Source: a virus
Strand: one strand, 5' to 3'
Length of the DNA stretch: 41,871 nucleotides
Virus record (IMG/VR): IMGVR_UViG_3300036861_000110
Coordinates: 1 to 41,871 of that record
This document shows, piece after piece, positions 36,310 through 41,871 of this stretch (its first letter is position 1; every line of letters starts with the position of its first letter). The notes beneath the pieces were generated by a model. That model saw only the letters and a list, made by a program, of their open reading frames with translations, did not search any database and was not told where the DNA came from. The position numbers and the translations under genes are program-made.

Positions 36310-37031
36310 TTGACGGCCTCATGCCGACAGACGAGACGGACTCGTGGATCCTCGGTCCAGGCTCGACGATGCAGATCAGCGACGGCTCGAGCGTTCCGAG
36401 CCATGATCCGCGACTTCGCAAGCTGCAGCGCACGGACCTTCCCGAGCCCCTCCGCGATGCGAGTCTTCGACCAACCAGCGCCGAGCAGGCAGCCGATCAG
36501 CTCCCATGACGGCGCCGCATCGACCAGCGCCCCGCCGGCGGCGTCGCTTGCAGTCACGGCGAGGATCCGATCGGCCGTATCGCGCCGGACGAACCGGATC
36601 CCGCGATAGCTGCTGCCCATGATCCGGGTCAGCGTTTCGCGCTTGATCCCGGACACGGCCGCAGCCTGCCTCAGCCCGACGCCGTTCTCCCGCAGGAAAG
36701 CCAAGTGTTCGCGAACGAGCCGCGTCCGAATGCGTTTGGAGTTCAGCCCGTCGCCGTCGCGGCTATTGAGTCGGCTGGCCTTTCGGTATGCCTCATCGCG
36801 ATCCCGCGTCTTCAGGACCGTTTCGGTTTCGTCGGCGTTCCGAACAAGCCACCAGCCGTAGCCGGTGCGGCGCACGCGCCATTCCTTCCGATGCTGACGG
36901 TTCAGTTCGGCCATGTAGGCAGAGTTCGCCACTCGACACCGAAAGCAACGGCAAGGCCCGAAGACGTAGCGCGCTCGCGTCCCATGCTCGTAACGGTTTG
37001 CCGCAATCTCGGGAGCGATGAGCGCGCTCAT
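36306..37031 (-). CDS. 241-aa DNA-binding regulator with zinc cluster and HTH
   Basis: The N-terminus has FGPCRCFRCRVANSAYMAEL, a C-x-C-x2-C cluster of the type seen in actinophage regulators ('HGTRARYVAGCRCxxCRxAN'). The middle LRENGVGLRQAAAVSGIKRE TLTRI is a helix-turn-helix, followed by RRDTADRILAV and a second helical unit (LLGAGWSKTRIAEGLGKVRA). The design fits a transcription factor of the early operon. ATG at 37031 overlaps the ATPase stop by four bases. Confidence 0.75.
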   Translation of the reverse strand: MSALIAPEIAANRYEHGTRARYVFGPCRCFRCRVANSAYMAELNRQHRKEWRVRRTGYGWWLVRNADETETVLKTRDRDEAYRKASRLNSRDGDGLNSKRIRTRLVREHLAFLRENGVGLRQAAAVSGIKRETLTRIMGSSYRGIRFVRRDTADRILAVTASDAAGGALVDAAPSWELIGCLLGAGWSKTRIAEGLGKVRALQLAKSRIMARNARAVADLHRRAWTEDPRVRLVCRHEAVK

Positions 37032-38800
37032 GCGTACTCCCGGACGAGCTCACGGATCGCCGCGTAGCCGTTCCCGATCTGCTCGACGAGCCCGAAGGAT
37101 GCGAGCGAGCGCAGGATCGCTCCCGGCTGCGAGCTCGTCGTCGAGTAGCCGAGAGCCGTTGCGACCTCGCTTGCCGTGTAGCTGGTGGGGAAGCCCTCGA
37201 CTATGTAATCGAGGAACTTCCGCTCCCCTTCACTCAGCCGATGGCGCCAGTACGCGAGCAGCGCGTCGGGATCGGATGGCACGACGGAGACGTCGACAGC
37301 AGCCTCGCCGGCCGACGTTAGCTTCAGAGCGTCATTCGGACCTTCGAGCATCCCTTTCTCGCGTAGCGAACGGAGCAAAGTGCCTGGCTGGGAGCTCTTC
37401 TTCGAGAAACCGGCGATCGCTCGAGCTCGACCGAAGCCGACCGTCTGCGGGAAGTGAAGAGCGACCGCGGCGAGCAGCTTCTTCTCGCCCTGCGCGAGAT
37501 CTCCGTTCGATGCAGGGATCGGCTCCCACTTGCCCGGCGAACCGGCCTCGACGGTCCGGATCGCCTTCGGAGCAGGGACCGGGATCCGGACCGTGCGAAC
37601 GTCCTCCGGCTTGACCACCGCGGCCTCCCGCAATCCGGCGATCAGGACGTTCACTTCGCCGCTCTTGCTCGATAGATCTCCGACGAGCCGCTCGAGCGAT
37701 TTCGTCATCGATGCGAAGACGGCCTCGACGGCTGGCCCTGCCTTCTCGATCGCCTTCACCAACGCCGGCGGGACGTGCGCGACTTCGGCGACGACCGTCT
37801 TCACTTCGGCTGGCCGGCTGCGGAGATGTTTCTCGAGCTCGCGGATTCGCGCCTGCAGCTTCGCCGGATCCGTGGCCTCGGCCCGCTTGACCGCGTCGAT
37901 CATCCGCGTTCGGATCTTCTCGATCTCGACGTCGGCCAGGACGCGCGGCTCGACCCGCTTCTCGCCAGGCTTCGGCGTGGCCGAGCTATTGAACGTGCGC
38001 CGGCGCCGGATCTTCACCCGCTCGAAGAGCGCGGGATCCCCGCCGGGCTCCCAGATCCATGCCTCGCCCAGATTCAGTGATGCCAGGCCCCCCATGAGCT
38101 CGCGGCGGAGTTCGTCGTCGCCATGCACCGCGGAGACGTATCCGTCGACGGCGGCCCGGTCATTCGGCCCCACCACTCGGAGCACGATCAGGACGTCGAT
38201 CTGCTCGAGCACGTTCTTGTTCACGACGGCCGCGCGCTGGGAGATCAGCGTCGTCCCAATGCCGCGCAGCCCGCCGCGGAGGACGAGCGCCTCGAACGCG
38301 CCGAGCATCCGCTGGTCCCCTGGTAGCGGCCGCTGCGGGACGAAGCGGTTCGCCTCGTCGACGAGGAAGTGCATCGGAAAGTCCTTGCCGGCCTGCGCCT
38401 TCAGCCGGTAGATCCGCTCGGCGAAGTCGGTCGCGAACTCGCGCTCGGCGGCCCCGGACTCAAAGAGCGAGAAATCGATCACGTAGTAGCCCGGCTGGTC
38501 GATCACGAGCTCGGCGACGAGCTTTCCGGCCGAGCGCTCGAGCGGCAGATCGCCGTGCTGCCCACCGATGACGACGACCGGCAATCCCGGCCCCTTACCA
38601 TTGGCTGCGGCGCGCAGTCCCCACCACGCGCCGGTCGGATCCAGCGCGACGAATGGAACCTTGGTCGCGACGAACTCTTCAGCCAGGACCGACGCCGTGT
38701 ACGTCTTTCCCTTGCGCCGCTGCGCGAGGATCGCCGCAGTCTTCGTGACGAAATCCAGGCCGAGGGAGAGCTTCGCGGAGATCGCGAGCCGGCGCGTCAT
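37028..38800 (-). CDS. HerA/FtsK-like ATPase
   Basis: From ATG 38800 the protein is 590 aa and reads MTRRLAISAKLSLGLDFVTK. The P-loop is AILAQRRKGKTYTASV (deviant: Gly replaced at the first positions) and the Walker B is MHFLVDEANRFVPQRPLPGD, with RGGLRGIGTTLISQRAAVVN as the sensor region, as in the HerA/DUF87 family. The C-terminal half has a coiled coil and two repeated winged-helix-like units with 'SxxSxxPGxxLRSLxxxG' (TSAGEAAVDVSVV... and TSSQPGAILRSL). HerA-type pumps work with nucleases in DNA end processing, fitting the SbcCD neighbours. Confidence 0.86.
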   Translation of the reverse strand: MTRRLAISAKLSLGLDFVTKTAAILAQRRKGKTYTASVLAEEFVATKVPFVALDPTGAWWGLRAAANGKGPGLPVVVIGGQHGDLPLERSAGKLVAELVIDQPGYYVIDFSLFESGAAEREFATDFAERIYRLKAQAGKDFPMHFLVDEANRFVPQRPLPGDQRMLGAFEALVLRGGLRGIGTTLISQRAAVVNKNVLEQIDVLIVLRVVGPNDRAAVDGYVSAVHGDDELRRELMGGLASLNLGEAWIWEPGGDPALFERVKIRRRRTFNSSATPKPGEKRVEPRVLADVEIEKIRTRMIDAVKRAEATDPAKLQARIRELEKHLRSRPAEVKTVVAEVAHVPPALVKAIEKAGPAVEAVFASMTKSLERLVGDLSSKSGEVNVLIAGLREAAVVKPEDVRTVRIPVPAPKAIRTVEAGSPGKWEPIPASNGDLAQGEKKLLAAVALHFPQTVGFGRARAIAGFSKKSSQPGTLLRSLREKGMLEGPNDALKLTSAGEAAVDVSVVPSDPDALLAYWRHRLSEGERKFLDYIVEGFPTSYTASEVATALGYSTTSSQPGAILRSLASFGLVEQIGNGYAAIRELVREYA

Positions 38801-38964
38801 GGCCGGCGCTCGTGGATCCGCTGCAGCGCCTCGAGGTACTCCTGCCGGCTGCGGACCTTCCGTCCGTTCTCTCGGACCTCGGCCCGGAAGAGCGCGAAGA
38901 GCAGGACCGCGGCGGATCCGAGAACGAGCCACGCGAGAGCCTCGAGCAAGACCTGGCCGAACAT
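38797..38964 (-). CDS. 55-aa single-TM protein
   Basis: ATG at 38964 gives MFGQVLLEALAWLVLGSAAVLLFALFRAEV, one transmembrane segment followed by a charged helix (RENGRKVRSRQEYLEALQRI). The start overlaps the preceding stop by one base (TGATG), which supports it over a longer frame reading upstream. Function unknown; possibly part of a membrane complex with the HerA-like ATPase. Confidence 0.62.
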   Translation of the reverse strand: MFGQVLLEALAWLVLGSAAVLLFALFRAEVRENGRKVRSRQEYLEALQRIHERRP

Positions 38965-40385
38965 CAGTGGCCCGCCCGCGATCGCCGCGACGGCGGTTCG
39001 AGAAGCTGCGCCTGCCCGGCGTGATGTATCGGGTTCTCGATGGCCCATCCGCAGCCCGGATAGGCGCAGCCGATGCTCTCGTCTGTCCCGACGAACGAAT
39101 GCGGCTCGAGCCCATCGGGAAGGCCGGCGCCGGCTGGACTCTCGTCGACAGCCCCTTCCGCCGACGATTCCTGAGCCGACGCCGGGGACTGCTCGAACCA
39201 GAAGCGCGCGATGGCGCGCAGCTTCGGCGAGCGAGCGTTCTCCTGGACGTCCTCGAGTGCCTTTCGCGCGTGGACGGCCAGCCAGGAGAATCGCTTTCCG
39301 TGATGCGGAGAGCCGGCCAGATCCAGCGTCGGATCCTCGGCCTTGTTCTCGCCCCCTCCGGGTTTGGGCGGAGCTGACCCCGAGCGCCCTCCCTTGGCCG
39401 GCTCCGCCCCCTTCCCCGGAGAGTCGCCGGCCAGCTCGCTCCGGGAAGAGGTTTCCACTCCGGCTCCCGCGGGAGCTGCCCCGGCCGGCGACGTCATCGT
39501 CCCGAGCTCCGGCAGCCCGCCGTACAGCGATCGCTCGGCGCGCTGGCCCTCGATCTGCGCCTGCTCGAGCTGCAGCGGATCCGCGAAGTCCGGGCGGTAC
39601 AGCAGTCGAGGGACCGCGAACGGTCGCTCGATCTCTTCGTGCGAGAACGTCTGCGGGAGCGAGAGCAACCGGCGGATCGCCCGCGTCTTTGCTTTCGTCT
39701 CTGCGTGTCGCAGGACGAACTTCCGAAGCTGCATGATTTCCCGCTCGACCATGCCGGCGACGTCGTCGGCCGTGAAGCGTTCTTGACCGCGCTTGTCTCC
39801 GTAGAGGTACTTGTTCCGGCCGTCGCGGATCTGCCGGCGATACGTCGCGGCGATCTCTTCAGCCTCGTCCTGCGTGTCGATCTCGACCTCGGTCGGCTCC
39901 CAATACCATTCGCCGTTCGGCTGCCGGACCGCGCCCGTCGCCTTGTAGCGCAGATAGACGTGTCCGTTCGGGCGGCGCTCGCGCGAGCCAGGGATCATTC
40001 CGGTTTGCTCCGGGATCCACTTGACGCCGGCGTTCGCCGCGATCCGACCGATCGCCTGCGCGGTCAGCGCGTAGCGCGTCTTCGCCGGAACGATCGCGCC
40101 CTTCTCCATCCAGAGCGGCGCGAAGCGAGGATCGTGGTAGACGTCGCCCGCCTTCTCGTCCGCGTTTACGCGCACGAACTGGATCGACTGGACGAGCATC
40201 GGCGAGACGGCGTCGCCCTCGACGGAGATCACTGGCTGCAGGACGTTGAACCGCCGGGGATCCAGAGCGGCGAGCTCCGCGGCCGCATCCCCTCGACGCG
40301 CTAGAGTGTCGGCGGGCGAGGTTCCAGCCCCGCCTTCGGGAGCGGTCGCTTCGGTGGCCGCTCCCCCTGTCTTCCGGGGACTCAT
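38964..40385 (-). CDS. Putative recombination (annealing-type) protein
   Basis: A 473-aa protein. After a Gly/Ala-rich start it has a core with YALTAQAIGRIAANAGVKWI PEQTG, RYKATGAVRQPNGEWYWEPT EVEI and LRKFVLRHAETKAKTRAIRR LLSLP then FSHEEIERPFAVPRL. The 'AET.AK.RA.R.LL' helix and the strand order resemble phage single-strand annealing proteins (ERF/Rad52-like), which pair recombining ends, but I cannot assign the family with certainty. A flexible linker leads to a C-terminal zinc module (CAYPGCGWAIENPIHH). It is the second gene of the leftward operon, right where phage recombinases are expected. Confidence 0.6.
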   Translation of the reverse strand: MSPRKTGGAATEATAPEGGAGTSPADTLARRGDAAAELAALDPRRFNVLQPVISVEGDAVSPMLVQSIQFVRVNADEKAGDVYHDPRFAPLWMEKGAIVPAKTRYALTAQAIGRIAANAGVKWIPEQTGMIPGSRERRPNGHVYLRYKATGAVRQPNGEWYWEPTEVEIDTQDEAEEIAATYRRQIRDGRNKYLYGDKRGQERFTADDVAGMVEREIMQLRKFVLRHAETKAKTRAIRRLLSLPQTFSHEEIERPFAVPRLLYRPDFADPLQLEQAQIEGQRAERSLYGGLPELGTMTSPAGAAPAGAGVETSSRSELAGDSPGKGAEPAKGGRSGSAPPKPGGGENKAEDPTLDLAGSPHHGKRFSWLAVHARKALEDVQENARSPKLRAIARFWFEQSPASAQESSAEGAVDESPAGAGLPDGLEPHSFVGTDESIGCAYPGCGWAIENPIHHAGQAQLLEPPSRRSRAGH

Positions 40386-40567
40386 GACGCCCGCTCTTTG
40401 GCAGCGTCTTCCCGTTCGATCCCGGCGACGTGGTCGTATACGCCCTGCGTGGTGATCCCCATCACGGTTGCGATCTGCCGGATCGTCAGCCCCCGCGCGA
40501 GCAGATCCCGGACTTGCTGGCGCCGCGGCGCAGCCTTCTTCCCGTTCGGCGTTGCAACTTTGGACAT
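40382..40567 (-). CDS. Cro-like HTH protein (first leftward gene)
   Basis: Using ATG 40567 the product is 61 aa, MSKVATPNGKKAAPRRQQVR, with the helix-turn-helix LTIRQIATVMGITTQGVYDHV near residues 30-50. A GTG 21 bases upstream would add seven residues. As the first leftward gene, directly opposite the repressor, it is in the cro position. The -10 of its promoter is 11 bases before the ATG, so its mRNA would be almost leaderless. Confidence 0.8.
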   Translation of the reverse strand: MSKVATPNGKKAAPRRQQVRDLLARGLTIRQIATVMGITTQGVYDHVAGIEREDAAKERAS

Positions 40568-40577
40568 GGCAGCGGAC

Positions 40578-40607
40578 AGCCTAGACACGCCATGCGGGGC
40601 TTGTCAA
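40578..40607 (-). promoter_or_regulatory. Leftward early promoter
   Basis: On the minus strand, TTGACA (40607-40602), an 18-base spacer and TAGGCT (40583-40578). Expected start near 40571, only a few bases ahead of the ATG at 40567. The -35 shares its bases with that of the rightward promoter on the other strand, so the two cannot be bound at once. Confidence 0.78.
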
Positions 40608-40630
40608 GCAAGCAGGTTGCAGCGTATGGT
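40601..40630 (+). promoter_or_regulatory. Rightward repressor-integrase promoter
   Basis: TTGTCA (40601-40606), an 18-base spacer and TATGGT (40625-40630) precede the XRE repressor start at 40676. The -35 element lies in the palindrome GCTTG-T-CAAGC (40599-40609), used in reverse as the -35 of the leftward promoter. This implies direct competition or shared control between lysogenic and lytic transcription. Confidence 0.72.
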
Positions 40631-40643
40631 CTGCCCACGCAAG

Positions 40644-40652
40644 GCTTGGCAA
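40644..40652 (-). promoter_or_regulatory. Second operator-like 9-mer TTGCCAAGC
   Basis: On the minus strand TTGCCAAGC lies between the rightward -10 (40625-40630) and the repressor start at 40676. Together with TTGTCAAGC at 40601-40609 and the copy at 237-245 it makes the set TTGYCAAGC. A repressor bound here would also block rightward elongation and could set autoregulation. Confidence 0.5.
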
Positions 40653-40675
40653 CCTCCGGGCGAGGGGAGAGAGCG

Positions 40676-40945
40676 ATGCGGCAAGTACGGCAGATGAGCG
40701 AGCGTCAGCAGCAGATCGCATCCGCGATCGGTTCGCGGATCCTCGCGCTTCGGACCGAACGAGGTTGGTCGCAAGAGCGGCTAGCCAGAGAGATCCGAAT
40801 GTCGCGCGAGACGGTGCGGGCGGCCGAGGCTGGCGAGCGGATTCCCGAATGGGAGACGCTTGAGCTGATCGCCGATGCCTTTGGAGTCTCCCTCGGTGAG
40901 CTCTTAGGATTCGGAGCTAAGGGCCGAAAGCTCAGGGCAGCATGA
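40676..40945 (+). CDS. XRE-family repressor (CI-like)
   Basis: The 89-aa protein from ATG 40676 (behind GAGGGGAG) begins MRQVRQMSERQQQIASAIGS and contains a full XRE helix-turn-helix: RILALRTERGWSQERLAREI RMSRETVRAAEAGERIPEWE TLELIADAFGVSLGELL. There is no cleavage domain, so induction would not use a RecA-type self-cleavage. It is the first gene of the rightward operon and overlaps the integrase start (ATGA), so repressor and integrase are made together. An ATG at 40694 (MSERQQQ) is an alternative. Confidence 0.88.
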   Translation: MRQVRQMSERQQQIASAIGSRILALRTERGWSQERLAREIRMSRETVRAAEAGERIPEWETLELIADAFGVSLGELLGFGAKGRKLRAA

Positions 40946-41871
40946 GCGGGTTTCCTTCCGCCGAAAGACCTACCGACGTCGCGCCCTCCGACCACTCGAC
41001 GGACTACGGCCCCGAGCCGATACTCGGCCCTCGGCCGATGGATGCTCTCTGCGTGTGGGACGCATGGTCCCGCGTCAGCCGTGGAGAACTCGCGCCCGAT
41101 ACGTGGCGGTCATACGCGAGCGCCGGCCTTCGGTTCCTGGCCGTGGGCGGCCTGGCCCGCCGACAGATCGGCGAGATCACCCGGAGCGACATTCTCAGCT
41201 TCTACGGCGATCACGTCCCGCGCGGCCATGCACGCTGCCTGATGCACGCCGCGCTCTCGTCGCTCTTCCGGTACGCGGACCTCGAGGGACTGGTCACGAG
41301 CAATCCGATGGCCGGCATTCGACCGCGTCGACCTCGAGAGAGCGAGCCGCTGGCGCTCTCCGAAGATGAGCTCTCCGCGCTGGTCGTCGAGATCGCGCGC
41401 CTCCGCGGCCAGCGGGCGGCGTATGGGATCCTGCTCGGCTATCTGCTCGGCCTGCGCCGGAAAGAGCTCGCCGGCCTGCGCTGGGAGAACATCATCGACG
41501 GCCCGCAGCCAGTCGCGCGCCTGATCGAAACGAAAGGCAGCCATCCTCGCAATGTCCCGATCTCCGATGACGCGCGCCTGGTGCTTGCCGAGCTCCGCCG
41601 GCTTCCCTCGAGATATCAGCGCCGGACCCGCGCCGGCTTCGTCCTCGGCGTAAACCGAGCGACGATCTCGGAATGGGTTCACAAAGCGGCGATCTCCGCC
41701 GGCATCGACCCGGCCAAGGCTCATAGCCATATTCTCCGTGCGTCCTTTGCGACGCACGCCTTGGCCGCCGGCGCCGACGTCCGGACCGTCGGGAAACTGC
41801 TCGGCCACGCGACACTCGGCCCGACACTCCGCTATCTCGCCGTGCTCGACTCCCGGATGCGAGAGGCCGTC
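40942..41871 (+). CDS. int: Tyrosine integrase, N-terminal part (continues at position 1)
   Basis: 310 codons from ATG 40942 (overlapping the repressor stop). Residues 35-110 form an SAM-like core-binding domain (WDAWSRVSRGELAPDTWRSY ... GGLARRQIGEITRSD ... SSLFRYADLEGLVTSNP), then the catalytic domain starts (LALSEDELSALVVEIARLRG) with the first Arg in YLLGLRRKELAGLRWENI and the beta-hairpin Lys near RLIETKGSHPRN. HILR and LGH boxes and the Tyr follow close to the end and again in the left copy. Compared with lambda-type integrases the arm-binding domain is short. Confidence 0.95.
   Translation, partial: MSGFPSAERPTDVAPSDHSTDYGPEPILGPRPMDALCVWDAWSRVSRGELAPDTWRSYASAGLRFLAVGGLARRQIGEITRSDILSFYGDHVPRGHARCLMHAALSSLFRYADLEGLVTSNPMAGIRPRRPRESEPLALSEDELSALVVEIARLRGQRAAYGILLGYLLGLRRKELAGLRWENIIDGPQPVARLIETKGSHPRNVPISDDARLVLAELRRLPSRYQRRTRAGFVLGVNRATISEWVHKAAISAGIDPAKAHSHILRASFATHALAAGADVRTVGKLLGHATLGPTLRYLAVLDSRMREAV
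41698..41871. repeat. Terminal direct repeat, right copy
   Basis: Partner of 1-174, identical except for C at 41825 (T at 128). It falls within the integrase gene and allows the molecule to close. Because the repeat cuts a gene in the middle and has one mismatch, it looks more like assembly overlap of a circular molecule than a cohesive or pac-type end. Confidence 0.93.

Larger units (their letters stand above)
11703..40173. repeat. Dispersed 10-mer CGTTTACRCG (9 copies)
   Basis: Exact CGTTTAC(A/G)CG sites: on the minus strand near 11706-11715, 13133-13142, 23175-23184, 35632-35641 and 35787-35796; on the plus strand near 14433-14442, 18972-18981, 30910-30919 and 40163-40172. Relaxed copies of CGTTTAC are near 7372, 18996 and 26765 (minus). 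They fall in genes with different reading frames and in one intergenic gap, which argues for a DNA-level role. The start and end given here are the extremes, not one continuous feature. Confidence 0.75.

Noticed and set aside
1-41871. tRNA or rRNA genes
   Set aside because: I saw no cloverleaf with the GTTCGANNC element or rRNA sequence while reading both strands; none is reported.

Overview
This window is, as far as the sequence shows, one complete genome of a temperate siphovirus-like tailed phage (or its excised, circular form). The first 174 bases recur as the last 174 bases with one mismatch (T128 versus C41825), and an integrase gene runs off the right end and continues without a break at the left end, so the unit is about 41.7 kb and circularly closed. 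Base composition is roughly two-thirds G+C by eye, starts are ATG/GTG with some TTG, and Shine-Dalgarno sites are GGAGG-like. A resuscitation-promoting-factor (Rpf) domain, a restricted set of small zinc proteins and the style of the structural genes point to an actinobacterial host; a more exact host cannot be read from the sequence.

Layout. A short rightward (+) lysogeny operon lies around the contig junction: XRE-type repressor (40676-40945), tyrosine integrase (40942 through the junction to 234), an 82-aa protein (275-523), a 54-aa zinc protein (548-712), then a strong hairpin (738-767). Everything else is leftward (-), mostly joined by 1-, 4- or 8-base start/stop overlaps. In order of leftward transcription: a Cro-like HTH protein, a possible annealing-type recombination protein, a HerA/FtsK-like ATPase, HTH and zinc proteins, SbcD-like nuclease, a membrane-anchored Rpf-like muralytic protein, a papain-fold cysteine protease, small membrane and zinc proteins, SbcC-like ATPase, a replication initiator-like protein carrying an HNH domain and an iteron-like candidate origin, a MerR-like regulator, RusA resolvase, then a second strong promoter (26946-26975) in front of a SprT-like metalloprotein, a run of microproteins and two HNH proteins. 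The packaging and head genes follow (TerS, TerL, portal, MuF-like protein, scaffold, major capsid), then connectors, an alanine-rich 20-residue repeat protein, tail terminator, tail tube, frameshifted tail assembly chaperones, tape measure, distal tail protein, minor tail proteins, a beta-helix tail spike, and finally the lysis cassette (amidase plus four small membrane or coiled-coil proteins).

How it works together. The switch is compact: the leftward and rightward promoters are divergent and share one -35 region (CTTGTCAAG), and the 9-mer TTGYCAAGC found there recurs only at two other places I could see, both flanking the lysogeny operon, which makes it a good operator candidate. The most unexplained signal is a 10-base motif CGTTTACRCG present nine times (core CGTTTAC twelve times), on both strands and in different reading frames as well as between genes, far above chance expectation. 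The most unusual gene cluster is the SbcD ... SbcC pair (36130 to 30311) split by an Rpf-like cell wall protein, a papain-like protease and several small membrane or zinc proteins.
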